Below are positions 8,277 through 15,783 of a stretch of 64,000 bases of DNA, one piece after another (the first letter of the stretch is position 1; each line of letters begins with the position of its first letter). The position numbers were made by a program, and so were the translations under genes. Source of the stretch: Deinococcales bacterium (GTDB lineage Bacteria; Deinococcota; Deinococci; Deinococcales; JAAFIG01); contig JAAFIG010000025.1 of the NCBI GenBank assembly GCA_013298595.1, positions 1 through 64,000 of the forward strand. Direction: 5' to 3'. Under the pieces are notes generated by a model, which had not been told where the DNA came from, did no database searches, and was given only the letters and a program-made list of their open reading frames with translations.

Positions 8277-9032
8277 ATGCTCACCTCGCAACGCAAACAA
8301 CTCATCCTCGAGCGCCTGAAAAAACACGGACAAATCATCGCCAAAGACCTCAGCGCCGAACTGGCATTATCCGAAGACACCATCCGCCGCGACCTGCGCG
8401 AACTCGCCGAAACAGGCGCACTGCAACGCGTCCACGGTGGCGCACTCCCAGCCTCACCCGCCACTGCCAACTTTGCCACTCGAGAAAACCTTGCCAGTCA
8501 AGCCAAAATCACCTTAGGGCGACACGCTGCCAAAAGCATCCGCCACGGACAAACCATCCTCGTAGATGGCGGCACCACCAACACCCAACTGGTACGACAC
8601 CTCTCCCCAGACCTCGAGATCACCATCATCACCCACAGCCCAAGTATCGCCATGGAACTGATAAACCACCCAAAAATCGAAGTGATCTTGCTTGGCGGCA
8701 AATTATTCAAACACTCCATCGTCAGTGTCGGTGCAGCCACCATCGAAGCCATCAGCCGCATACGTGCCGACACATTCTTCATGGGTATCACCGCTATTCA
8801 TACCAGCCAAGGCTTAACCACAGGTGATCTCGAGGAAGCCTACGTCAAACGCGCCCTGATGAACAGCGCCGCCGAAACCATCGTCCTTGCCAGCGGCGAA
8901 AAAATAGGTGCAGCCTCGCCCTACCAAATCGCACCACTTGGCAGCATCAGCGCTTTAATCACCGACTCGAGCTTACCAAAAGACCTGAAAAATGCGCTCA
9001 GCAAAGCAGGGGTTAATGTTACGGTGATATAA
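8277..9032 (+). CDS. DeoR/GlpR-family transcriptional regulator
   Basis: A 251-residue repressor of the DeoR family. An N-terminal winged helix (residues 5-55, with the family signature around LALSEDTIRRDLREL and HGGA) is followed by a sugar-phosphate isomerase-like effector domain with VDGGTTN near residues 98-104, where phosphosugars bind. No sugar-metabolism operon is adjacent; the nearest gene is the divergent NDT-like gene. The start ATG is 6 nt after TACAAT, so the mRNA is probably leaderless. The gene is notably A/C-rich on its coding strand. The effector is unknown. Confidence 0.85.
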   Translation: MLTSQRKQLILERLKKHGQIIAKDLSAELALSEDTIRRDLRELAETGALQRVHGGALPASPATANFATRENLASQAKITLGRHAAKSIRHGQTILVDGGTTNTQLVRHLSPDLEITIITHSPSIAMELINHPKIEVILLGGKLFKHSIVSVGAATIEAISRIRADTFFMGITAIHTSQGLTTGDLEEAYVKRALMNSAAETIVLASGEKIGAASPYQIAPLGSISALITDSSLPKDLKNALSKAGVNVTVI

Positions 9033-9094
9033 GGGCGAGCCTAAAATCTCGAGTCGTCATTGACAAGAAATATAGCGATACCTTAAAAAGAGCA

Positions 9095-9170
9095 GGGCGA
9101 CCACAAGGGTCGCGCCCTACAATGTCAGAACCCTGATTTTAACGTAGGGGAGGGGCTTGCCCCCTCCCTG
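9095..9170. repeat. BIME-like pair of REP hairpins
   Basis: Two imperfect palindromes face each other. The first is GGGCGACC-ACAA-GGGTCGCGCCC followed by TACA (9095-9121). The second is the inverted form beginning GTAGGGG with arms around CTTG (9144-9170), ending in CCCTCCCTG. Inner ends CCCTACA and GTAGGGG are complementary, so the pair can form a larger cruciform. The same family recurs at least ten times between 9 and 27 kb. This 243-bp gap between the DeoR gene and the deacetylase gene holds nothing else recognisable. Confidence 0.85.
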
Positions 9171-9275
9171 TTTTGATGTATTGATCGAATTTTTACAATA
9201 GATTTTGTAGGTACCGTCAACCTGAGATCAGATTAGAAAAAAGAAAAACAATTCAATTGGAATACCTAACACTAC

Positions 9276-10166
9276 CTACGGTTGAACAAAAACCTCGAGT
9301 GCAGCTAAGACTGTGTTGGCATGGGCTTGAATGGTGTTCTCGAGATGCTTGTTGTACCCTCCTGCCATTAAACTCACCACGGGAATACCTTGGTTTTGGC
9401 AAAACTGAAAAACTCGAGTATCCCGAGTTTTTGCTCCGCTTAGCGTTAAGGCAAAACGACCAAATTGGTCTCGCTCGAGAACATCCACACCTGCTAAGTA
9501 AAAAATGATTTGTGGTTGGAATTGCTCGAGTACAGGTAGCACCTGCTCCTCGAGCATCTGCAAATAGGTGGTATCGGTGACACCATCGGGTAAGCCAATA
9601 TCGAGACTCGAGCTTTCCTTATGAAACGGATAATTGCGTTCACCATGCACCGAAATGGTGAACACTCGAGGGTCTTGCTGAAAAATAAAAGCCGTGCCGT
9701 TACCTTGGTGCACATCTAAATCCAGAATCAGTATTCGCGCTAGACCTGTTTGCAATAACTCGAGTGCGGCAATGGCAACATCGTTGAGAACACAAAATCC
9801 TTCGCCGTGATCGGGGTAGGCATGGTGTGTACCACCAGCTAAATTTACCCCTAAGCCAAGGTTCAGGGCATCTCGAGCGGCGGCTAATGTGCCACCCGCT
9901 GCGCGTAACGCTCTTTCGACCAGCATCTCCGACCACGGGAAGCCAAGCAAACGCGTTTCCTTGGTGTTTAACGTGCCAAAACGCAATTTTTTTAAATACT
10001 CGAGATGATGCACCCGTTCGACCAAATGCCAATCGGCTCGAGGGGGTTCTAGTACAGGTAAACCAGTTTGTTCGACCAAAAAACGTACCCCAGCGTATTT
10101 ACTCATTGGGAATTTATGCCCAGCAGGTAAAGGCATGGCATAGCCACTACTCGAGTAGGCACGCAA
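9276..10166 (-). CDS. Histone-deacetylase-superfamily protein (AcuC-like)
   Basis: A 296-residue zinc-dependent deacetylase-fold enzyme. The motifs occur in order: GGTHHAYPDHGEGFCVLND (tandem His active site), DLDVHQGNGTAFIF (zinc ligands D and H), and the C-terminal MAGGYNKH. Bacterial members remove acetyl groups from proteins such as acetyl-CoA synthetase or from polyamines. The start is taken as TTG at 10166, giving LRAYSSSGYAMPLPAGHKFP, the usual N-terminus; an ATG at 10136 is the alternative. It is the last gene of a tight operon with an MFS transporter and a 57-residue membrane protein. Confidence 0.82.
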   Translation of the reverse strand: MRAYSSSGYAMPLPAGHKFPMSKYAGVRFLVEQTGLPVLEPPRADWHLVERVHHLEYLKKLRFGTLNTKETRLLGFPWSEMLVERALRAAGGTLAAARDALNLGLGVNLAGGTHHAYPDHGEGFCVLNDVAIAALELLQTGLARILILDLDVHQGNGTAFIFQQDPRVFTISVHGERNYPFHKESSSLDIGLPDGVTDTTYLQMLEEQVLPVLEQFQPQIIFYLAGVDVLERDQFGRFALTLSGAKTRDTRVFQFCQNQGIPVVSLMAGGYNKHLENTIQAHANTVLAALEVFVQP

Positions 10167-10171
10167 TTGGT

Positions 10172-10345
10172 CTAATCGGTTTTGGCGAGTCCCCACAAAT
10201 ACGCTCCCAATAAATTCAGTAGCACAGCAATACCAAGAATATTCCAATTAAAATTTTTTGATGTTGCCCATTGCGTGCCAATCAAAGCCAGCACCATCAA
10301 ATCCATCAGCAATAACAAAATGCCAATCAGCGCACGAATCCACAT
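10172..10345 (-). CDS. 57-residue two-helix membrane protein
   Basis: A short frame from ATG 10345 to TAG 10172. The protein begins MWIRALIGILLLL and contains two hydrophobic segments (about residues 4-23 and 36-53) with a short polar loop, ending GLAKTD. It fits precisely between the MFS stop (5 bp upstream) and the proposed TTG start of the deacetylase (5 bp downstream), which supports it as a real operon member. The function is unknown. Confidence 0.7.
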   Translation of the reverse strand: MWIRALIGILLLLMDLMVLALIGTQWATSKNFNWNILGIAVLLNLLGAYLWGLAKTD

Positions 10346-10350
10346 GCGAT

Positions 10351-11565
10351 TTAGTTTACATTGTCTTGCTCGAGACGTTTGAAACCAGCGTAAATTGCTA
10401 GATCATAAATAATTTTTAAACTGCCACCAAGCACAAAAGGCAATGCCAGAAAACCCGCGCTGGTCATTAAACCACCAAGTACCGGACCCAAACTTGTGCC
10501 AACCAATTTGCCTTGTTGGGTCATACCACCCGCTAAACTACGTTGCTGCTCGGAAACAACATTCATCACCAAAGCAGTCCGAGCAGGCACATCCATTTGC
10601 GACAAACAAAACCGTGCAATCAGCAAAGCAAACGCCCACTCGAGATTTGGTGCAAACGGAAAAGCAATCAAAAAAACATTGGCAGGAATATGCGTAAAAA
10701 CCATTGTATTCACCAAACCCCAACGCTCCGACAACCAACCTGCTAACGGAGTCGACAAGGCTGCTACGATATTGGTGGCTGCAAAAATCGCCACAAGCGT
10801 ACCCGCCCCAACCGCAAATTTTTTCTCGAGCCACAAAGCAATCAACGATTGCATGACCAAAGCACTGCCCAAGGAATCCAGCGCAAACAAACTCGAGAGT
10901 TGCAAAATAATCCTTCTTGAACGCCCCTCGAGGACAGGTTTGACCACATCTCGAGCACCAAAAGATTGTGTTTCGATACGCGGCGATAACCTCGAGAAAA
11001 CAACCACCAACACCAAACTGATAACTGCGTATGCCAAAAAAACACTTTGCTCGGCTGCGATTTCGGTAATACCAACCCGTTTTTGCGATTCAACCGCCAC
11101 ACCCGCCAGTATCGCACCCACAGCAGCAGCTAAAGAACCAGTCATGCCATACCAACCAAACACCCTTGCTCGCCGCGACGCAGGAATCAACTGACTGACA
11201 CAAGCCTGCTCGAGTGCCTGAAACGGACCAACTTCGTTACCATTGGGCGAAATCGTACCAATAATCGCACAGAGAATTAACCACACCGCATCTCGAGACA
11301 ATGCAAAACCCACACCAGCCACAGCAATCAACGCTGTACTCCAAATCAACAAACGCTTACGCCCAAACGAATCAGCAACACTCGAAACAAACAACGACAA
11401 CCCAGCATCACCCATCAACGCCAATGACAACAACAAACCAATCTCAGCATCAGACAAACCTCGAGCCTGCAAATAACTAGTTAAAACCACAGGCAAAGCA
11501 CCAAAACCCAGCAAACGCACCCCTCGAGAAGAAAATAAGACAAGCAAATCGGTATTGGGGCGCAT
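10351..11565 (-). CDS. MFS transporter
   Basis: About 404 residues with twelve predicted membrane segments and the major-facilitator loop motif between TM2 and TM3 (VADSFGRKRLLI). The second half repeats a related loop (LAGWLSERWG). The start is the ATG at 11565, preceded at 8 nt by TAGGAT, in preference to one nine codons upstream. It heads an operon with the small membrane protein and the AcuC-like deacetylase. Substrate cannot be deduced; drug or metabolite efflux is plausible. Confidence 0.8.
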   Translation of the reverse strand: MRPNTDLLVLFSSRGVRLLGFGALPVVLTSYLQARGLSDAEIGLLLSLALMGDAGLSLFVSSVADSFGRKRLLIWSTALIAVAGVGFALSRDAVWLILCAIIGTISPNGNEVGPFQALEQACVSQLIPASRRARVFGWYGMTGSLAAAVGAILAGVAVESQKRVGITEIAAEQSVFLAYAVISLVLVVVFSRLSPRIETQSFGARDVVKPVLEGRSRRIILQLSSLFALDSLGSALVMQSLIALWLEKKFAVGAGTLVAIFAATNIVAALSTPLAGWLSERWGLVNTMVFTHIPANVFLIAFPFAPNLEWAFALLIARFCLSQMDVPARTALVMNVVSEQQRSLAGGMTQQGKLVGTSLGPVLGGLMTSAGFLALPFVLGGSLKIIYDLAIYAGFKRLEQDNVN

Positions 11566-11649
11566 GGAAAACCATCCTATTCTTTTTTGCAACGGCTCGA
11601 GTTTAGAAAAGAGAACTCAGGCGAGAGTCATTTCATTCCATTTTCGGAG

Positions 11650-11718
11650 CAGGGCGACCACAAGGGTCGCCCCTACAAGAACGATGTTTTTTGTAGGGGC
11701 GGGGCTTGTCCCCTCCCG
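11650..11718. repeat. BIME-like pair of REP hairpins
   Basis: The same composite as at 9095. GGGCGACC-ACAA-GGGTCGCCCC-TACAA is followed after about 15 bp by its inverted partner GTAGGGGCGGGG-CTTG-TCCCCTCCC. It lies between the MFS gene start and the pyrC end. The near-perfect arms suggest recent spread or selection for the hairpin. Confidence 0.85.
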
Positions 11719-11772
11719 TGCGGAGATTGAACGATGGCAACTTTGCCCGAGGTCTACTATCAAATGACACTG

Positions 11773-11796
11773 TGGTCGAGGCACGCCTCGACCCTA
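11773..11796. repeat. Variant REP hairpin
   Basis: The perfect inverted repeat GGTCGAGGC-A-CGCCTCGACC is followed by CTAC, the same flank as the main REP family, but the arm sequence differs (GAGGC instead of GCGACC). It sits 14 bp beyond the pyrC stop and may act as an mRNA 3' stabiliser; there is no T-tract, so it is not a classical terminator. Confidence 0.6.
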
Positions 11797-11809
11797 CGGG
11801 TGCTTTATT

Positions 11810-13078
11810 TTATCTCGAGTCAAAAGCTATTTTTCCACGAACAATGGTGCATACTGCCCAGCCGCGCAGCGCTTCGCCTTGCCACGGGCTGTCGAATCTG
11901 GCTTTGGTTTTAAAGGTTTTACTGTCCACGGTTTTGGTGGTGTTCAAATCAAAAATAGCAATATCAGCAACACTACCAATCTCAAGGGTTGGGGCTGTCC
12001 AACCGAGCATATTGGTTGCCCCTGAAGTCATTAACTCGAGAAGTTTACTAAGCTCAAGTTTGCCTGTTTCGACAAATCTGGTGTACAGCAACGGAAAGGT
12101 TATTTCGATATTGGCAATGCCAAAAGGGGCTTCGAGCATATCGCGTTGTTTTTCGGCAGTGGTGTGTGGTGCATGGTCGGTGCCAATACAATCGACCGTA
12201 CCATCACGTAACCCCTCGAGTAAAGCAAGGCAATCGCTTTGGCTGCGAAGCGGTGGGGCAACTTTGAGTACAGGGTCGCAATAAAAACGCTCAGAAGCAA
12301 ATAAGGTATCGGTCAGGGTTAAATGATGCGGAGCCACTTCGCAAGTGACTGGTAAACCTCGAGTTTTGGCTTCGCGCACCAATGCTAAACCTCGAGCAGA
12401 GGAGAGGTGCTGCACATGTAATCTCGAGCCTGTAAGAGCACAAATCTCGAGATCACGGGCAATACGAGCCGCTTCGGCAGCTACGGGGTTGCCGGGTAGT
12501 CCAAGATGCTCGGAAGTATGACCTTCGTTGATGACTCCATCGCCACGCAAACTGGCATCTTCGGCATGGACACTGACCACCAAACCAAGAGCATGCGCGT
12601 ACTCGAGACCGCGACGCAACACGCCTGCATCCTCGTTTGTACCACCATCATCGGTCAGCATGACTGCACCCGCTGCTTTTAAAGCAGCCGCATCGGAAAG
12701 CAATTTACCTTCACGCCCTCGAGTTAAAGCGGCACTTGGAAACAACCGAGCTAAGCCAAGTGCTTCGGCATCACGAATCAGTTTTTGCACCAATTCAGGT
12801 TCATCTACTGCTGGACTCGTATTTGGCATACTGACCACACTGCCATAACCACCCGCCACCGCTGCCATTAAACCCGTCTCGAGGGTTTCTTTTTCCTCTT
12901 GCCCAGGCACCCGAAGATGCGCGTGAGGGTCTATCAAAGCAGGTGTCACCAAATACCTCGAGCCATCAATAGACACATCGGCAGCTCCCGATAAAGCAGC
13001 CACAATCAAACCATTTTCGATCAGCACATCTTGAGACGAACCATCGCTTAGTTTTGCGTTTTTAATTTCAATTTTCAT
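11810..13078 (-). CDS. pyrC: Dihydroorotase
   Basis: The third step of pyrimidine synthesis, cyclising carbamoyl-aspartate to dihydroorotate. This 422-residue type I amidohydrolase shows the metal motif DPHAHLR (His 52 and 54). Further motifs are VSVHAED, EVAPHHLTL and GTDHAPH (catalytic Asp). The start is the ATG at 13078; an extension of ten codons upstream would run into a REP repeat. It is the third gene of pyrR-pyrB-pyrC, separated from pyrB by 66 bp containing a REP. Confidence 0.95.
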   Translation of the reverse strand: MKIEIKNAKLSDGSSQDVLIENGLIVAALSGAADVSIDGSRYLVTPALIDPHAHLRVPGQEEKETLETGLMAAVAGGYGSVVSMPNTSPAVDEPELVQKLIRDAEALGLARLFPSAALTRGREGKLLSDAAALKAAGAVMLTDDGGTNEDAGVLRRGLEYAHALGLVVSVHAEDASLRGDGVINEGHTSEHLGLPGNPVAAEAARIARDLEICALTGSRLHVQHLSSARGLALVREAKTRGLPVTCEVAPHHLTLTDTLFASERFYCDPVLKVAPPLRSQSDCLALLEGLRDGTVDCIGTDHAPHTTAEKQRDMLEAPFGIANIEITFPLLYTRFVETGKLELSKLLELMTSGATNMLGWTAPTLEIGSVADIAIFDLNTTKTVDSKTFKTKARFDSPWQGEALRGWAVCTIVRGKIAFDSR

Positions 13079-13096
13079 GATTACCCCGTTTTTGGG

Positions 13097-13125
13097 CAGG
13101 GCGACCACAAGGGTCGCCCCTACAA
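13097..13125. repeat. REP hairpin between pyrB and pyrC
   Basis: CAGGGCGACC-ACAA-GGGTCGCCCC-TACA, a single copy of the family, sits in the intercistronic gap of the pyr operon, 19 bp before the pyrC start. In a transcript it would form a stable hairpin that could affect processing or differential expression of pyrC. Confidence 0.85.
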
Positions 13126-13144
13126 TTATTTTTGTGCTTGTTTA

Positions 13145-14056
13145 TCAACTTTTGCCAACCAACAGGTGATACAACACTGCCATTCGTACAGGCACACCGT
13201 TTCTCACTTGCTCGAGAATCACACTTTTGTTGTGATCGGCTAAATCACCTTCGATTTCAAGATCGCGGTTCATGGGTCCGGGGTGCATAATTAGTGCGTT
13301 CTCTCGAGCGTGTTTCATGGTTTTGCTATTGACTTGGTAGGTGGCTCGGTATTCCTCGAGACTGGGTAAGTACCCTGTGTTCATACGCTCGAGTTGTAAA
13401 CGCAATGCCATCACCGCATGAGCACCAGAAACCGCTTCTTTGAGGTTGGTGGTTAGTGTGACACCATCTGCCTCGAGTTCGCGTGGCAGGAGGGTTGCAG
13501 GGGCACACAAGCGCACCTTGGCACCAAGTTTGGGCAGTAACTCGGCATTGCTCCGAGCCACCCTCGAGTGACGCACATCGCCAACAATGGCGATTTCTAA
13601 ACCTTCTAAACTGCCAAAGCGTTGTTGCAGCGTAAACGCATCAAGCAGCGCTTGGGTTGGATGTGCCCGACGACCATCACCAGCATTGACCACTTTGGCT
13701 TTGGTAAATTTATTGACACTGTGAGCCGCACCAGATGCACCATGCCGCACAATAAAACAATCCACGCGCATTTGCTCGAGCGTCGAAATCGTATCTTGTA
13801 AACTCTCGCCTTTGGTGGTGCTCGAGGTGGCACTGGTAAAAGTTAAAACATCGGCACTCATCCGCCGAGCGGCTAATTCAAACGATAACCGCGTGCGAGT
13901 ACTGTTCTCAAAAAACACATTGCAAATCGTAAAACCCTGCAAAGCAGGCACTTTCTTAACTGGACGATCAAGCACATCCGACATCACTTTAGCTGTCTCG
14001 AGCACATTCTCGAGCGAACCTTTAGACCATCCCTGAAAATCCAGCAGATGTTTCAT
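13145..14056 (-). CDS. pyrB: Aspartate carbamoyltransferase catalytic chain
   Basis: Catalyses carbamoyl phosphate plus L-aspartate to N-carbamoyl aspartate. It has 303 residues, normal for a catalytic chain. It has the carbamoyl-phosphate loop FFENSTRTR (STRTR at 52-56), HPTQALLDAFTL in the middle and HPGPMNRDLEI near the C-terminus. No pyrI regulatory chain is present. It is preceded by pyrR and followed by pyrC, with a GGAG Shine-Dalgarno about 6 nt upstream. Confidence 0.96.
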   Translation of the reverse strand: MKHLLDFQGWSKGSLENVLETAKVMSDVLDRPVKKVPALQGFTICNVFFENSTRTRLSFELAARRMSADVLTFTSATSSTTKGESLQDTISTLEQMRVDCFIVRHGASGAAHSVNKFTKAKVVNAGDGRRAHPTQALLDAFTLQQRFGSLEGLEIAIVGDVRHSRVARSNAELLPKLGAKVRLCAPATLLPRELEADGVTLTTNLKEAVSGAHAVMALRLQLERMNTGYLPSLEEYRATYQVNSKTMKHARENALIMHPGPMNRDLEIEGDLADHNKSVILEQVRNGVPVRMAVLYHLLVGKS

Positions 14057-14156
14057 AAAGTCGCTCCTGCCAAGCCAAGACCATGATTACTTTGGTATAT
14101 ATTCGTTTTGTTTTTCCTCGAGGCGAGTTGTGTATTCACCCCAAAAGAATGGTTTT

Positions 14157-14186
14157 CGTAGGGGCAACCCTTGTGGTTGCCCGCTG
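14157..14186. repeat. REP hairpin between pyrR and pyrB (inverted orientation)
   Basis: CGTAGGGGCAACC-CTTG-TGGTTGCCC with arms GGGCAACC/GGTTGCCC. It is in the opposite orientation to the REP between pyrB and pyrC and lies in a 142-bp gap otherwise free of signals, about 100 bp ahead of pyrB. Confidence 0.8.
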
Positions 14187-14198
14187 AAAAACCCGCGT

Positions 14199-14762
14199 TC
14201 ATCCCAATACCTCGCCGCGTAATTCGTACAATTCCACAGCATCTTCACCATCGGTCTCGAGCAGTTTGACTTTGACAATCTCTTGACGGCTGGTGGGAAT
14301 ATTCTTACCAACATAATCGGCTCGGATTGGTAATTCTCGGTGTCCTCGGTCTATCAGTACCGCCAATTGAATACTCGAGGGTCTGCCAAGGTCTATCAGT
14401 GCATCAAGTCCAGCTCGAGCGGTGCGTCCAGTGTAAAAAACATCATCCACCATGACAATACGGCGGCTCGAGATATCAAATGGTACTTCGGTTTGGCGCA
14501 CAATGGGTTGTAAGCCAACTTCCGATAAATCATCGCGGTACAAGGTGATATCAAGTTTGCCATTGGGTACTTGCACACCTTCAAGCTCAACGATTTTCTG
14601 GGCAATACGGGCAGCTAATGGAATGCCACGCGTGTGCACACCGACAATGGCAAGGTTTTGAGCACCTTTGTTGCGTTCAATAATCTCATGGGCAATGCGG
14701 GTCACAGCTCGGCGAATATCATCTGGTTCGAGCAAACGGGCTTTGAATTCAGCGTTTTTCAT
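14199..14762 (-). CDS. pyrR: Bifunctional pyr operon regulator / uracil phosphoribosyltransferase
   Basis: PyrR senses UMP and binds pyr mRNA; it also converts uracil and PRPP to UMP. This 187-residue protein has the PRPP loop [15 protein letters not shown] and the [19 protein letters not shown] stretch characteristic of PyrR. Two in-frame ATGs (14762 and 14786) exist because the initiation region is tandemly triplicated. The 14762 start fits known N-termini ([13 protein letters not shown]). It is the first gene of the operon and is preceded by its own attenuator leader. Confidence 0.95.
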   Translation of the reverse strand: MKNAEFKARLLEPDDIRRAVTRIAHEIIERNKGAQNLAIVGVHTRGIPLAARIAQKIVELEGVQVPNGKLDITLYRDDLSEVGLQPIVRQTEVPFDISSRRIVMVDDVFYTGRTARAGLDALIDLGRPSSIQLAVLIDRGHRELPIRADYVGKNIPTSRQEIVKVKLLETDGEDAVELYELRGEVLG

Positions 14763-14874
14763 GATTCCCCCAATGAGAAAATTCATGAATCCCCCAATGA
14801 GAAGATCCGTGATTCCCCCAATAAGAAAAAACGCCGCGCAGAAAACATGCGTGGCTGCCGATAAAAGTATTCAT
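14749..14874 (-). CDS. pyr leader peptide (41 residues)
   Basis: An ATG at 14874 follows an excellent Shine-Dalgarno (AGGAGG) and opens 41 codons that end 11 nt inside pyrR. The peptide begins [14 protein letters not shown] and then repeats an SHWGNHEF-like octapeptide three times, encoded by the 24-bp tandem repeat. The operon terminator lies inside the frame (codons 7-17), so translating ribosomes would mask it. The PyrR loops lie just upstream of the Shine-Dalgarno. This matches the scheme proposed for Thermus, in which PyrR controls leader translation and hence termination. Confidence 0.7.
   Translation of the reverse strand: MNTFIGSHACFLRGVFSYWGNHGSSHWGIHEFSHWGNHEKR
14759..14830. repeat. 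Three 24-bp tandem repeats carrying the pyrR start site
   Basis: Units at 14759-14782, 14783-14806 and 14807-14830 differ at a few positions. On the minus strand each unit is a T-rich stretch, then TTGGGGGAATC, then ATGA (ACGG in the distal unit), that is, a ribosome-binding site with a start codon. Because the unit is 24 bp, both the leader and the pyrR frames stay open through it. Too few units and no spacers, so it is not a CRISPR. Confidence 0.85.
14823..14855 (-). terminator. pyr operon attenuator terminator
   Basis: On the minus strand GCCACGCA (14848-14855) pairs with TGCGCGGC (14833-14840), with one A/C mismatch and a 7-nt loop. It is followed by GTTTTTTCTT, an intrinsic terminator. 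It is contained within the leader ORF, upstream of pyrR. Confidence 0.75.
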
Positions 14875-14886
14875 TCGTTCCTCCTT

Positions 14887-14927
14887 TTGTGCCTCTCGGG
14901 ACACAACCTTTCGCCTCTCAGGACGAA
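14887..14927 (-). promoter_or_regulatory. Two tandem PyrR-binding hairpins
   Basis: Read on the minus strand, TTCG-TCCTGAGAGG-CGAA (14910-14927) and TTGTG-TCCCGAGAGG-CACAA (14887-14906) are hairpins whose loops match the PyrR recognition consensus UCC-N-GAGAGG. The second ends one base before the leader-ORF Shine-Dalgarno, so PyrR-UMP binding could block leader translation. Confidence 0.8.
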
Positions 14928-14942
14928 ATTCAAGGTCTGCCA

Positions 14943-14972
14943 AGGCTACACTGTTTTCATGGATTTTCGCAA
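14943..14972 (-). promoter_or_regulatory. pyr promoter, overlapping the mobA promoter
   Basis: On the minus strand TTGCGA (14967-14972), 18 bp, then TAGCCT (14943-14948). The plus-strand TACACT box for mobA (14947-14952) overlaps it, so the two promoters are back to back and may compete. The -35 lies inside the mobA coding start. Confidence 0.5.
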
Positions 14973-15549
14973 GTCGCAAAAAGCAATTGCTATCTCTGGT
15001 GCAGTGCTGGCAGGTGGTCGCTCGAGCCGATTTGGCACCGATAAAGCCTTGCATAGTTGGCAAGGCAAAACCTTACTCGAGGCGGCATTGCAAAGTTTTG
15101 ACCAGTACCAAGATGTTTTTATTGTTGGAGGCAAACCCGAGTACGCCCAATTTGCTCGAGTCATCCCAGATACTCAACCATTTGCAGGCGCATTACACGG
15201 CATCGCCACTGCCTTAGAAGTCGCCTTGCATCCCAGAGTTTGCATCACAGCTTGCGACATGCCCAACCTGAGCAGTGCCTACTGGCAATACCTCGAGACA
15301 TTCAACGCCGAAGTGGTCATACCCGAAAATCAACACGGACAACTCGAGCCACTGGCAGCGATCTACAACAAACAACTTTTAGCACACGCCCAAAACGCTA
15401 TTGCTCGAGATAACTTCAAACTCAGCACATGGTTTCAAGGTGCAGAGATCCAAATTGTTTCATGGGCAAACCTCGAGCCACGTTTCTCGAGCCAGATTTT
15501 TTTGAACGCGAATTATCTCGAGGATTTAGTGGTTAATGTTCCAACATGA
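14959..15549 (+). CDS. mobA: Molybdenum cofactor guanylyltransferase
   Basis: Transfers GMP from GTP to molybdopterin. A 196-residue nucleotidyltransferase with the N-terminal signature ISGAVLAGGRSSRFGTDKAL, then PDTQPFAGALHGI and the metal-binding CDMPNL. The ATG at 14959 follows TACACT by 6 nt, indicating a leaderless mRNA; a longer upstream frame runs antisense through the pyr leader and is rejected. No other molybdenum cofactor genes are nearby. Confidence 0.88.
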   Translation: MDFRKSQKAIAISGAVLAGGRSSRFGTDKALHSWQGKTLLEAALQSFDQYQDVFIVGGKPEYAQFARVIPDTQPFAGALHGIATALEVALHPRVCITACDMPNLSSAYWQYLETFNAEVVIPENQHGQLEPLAAIYNKQLLAHAQNAIARDNFKLSTWFQGAEIQIVSWANLEPRFSSQIFLNANYLEDLVVNVPT

Positions 15550-15569
15550 TGATTTTGAATTGCCTATCA

Positions 15570-15596
15570 TAGGGCGAATACAAGATTCGCCTCTAC
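15570..15596. repeat. Diverged REP hairpin
   Basis: AGGGCGAAT-ACAA-GATTCGCCTC-TAC retains the stem-loop layout and CTAC flank of the REP family but with GAAT in place of GACC. The compensatory change in both arms suggests the hairpin structure is maintained. Confidence 0.65.
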
Positions 15597-15663
15597 ACTC
15601 GATTTGTATTTTTGTCCTAGCCAGTATGAAGCCTCCGAAAGAATGAAATATTATTGCTATAAC

Positions 15664-15733
15664 TGGGAGGGGACAAGCCCCTCCCCTACATAAAAACATC
15701 GTCTTGTAGGGGAGACCCTTGTGGTCTCCTTGT
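15664..15733. repeat. BIME-like pair upstream of mutL
   Basis: GGGAGGGG-ACAA-GCCCCTCCCCTACA is followed by its inverted partner GTAGGGGAGACC-CTTG-TGGTCTCC. The pair fills most of the gap between mobA and mutL, ending about 50 bp before the mutL start. Confidence 0.8.
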
Positions 15734-15783
15734 TTTTCTCTACTAGCTATTCATCTCATGGGCTTGCTGTACACTTATTGTCT

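Noticed and set aside
8216-8827. 203-residue frame rich in His and Arg over the DeoR gene
   Set aside because: A low-complexity reading of the A/C-rich DeoR gene in another frame; the DeoR protein has full family motifs.
10496-11194. Long antisense frame across the MFS gene
   Set aside because: The opposite strand carries a clear MFS transporter; the antisense product has no motif and the composition of a shadow frame.
14759-14830. CRISPR-like repeat array
   Set aside because: Only three directly adjacent 24-bp units, no spacers, no cas genes, and the units coincide with the pyrR ribosome-binding site.
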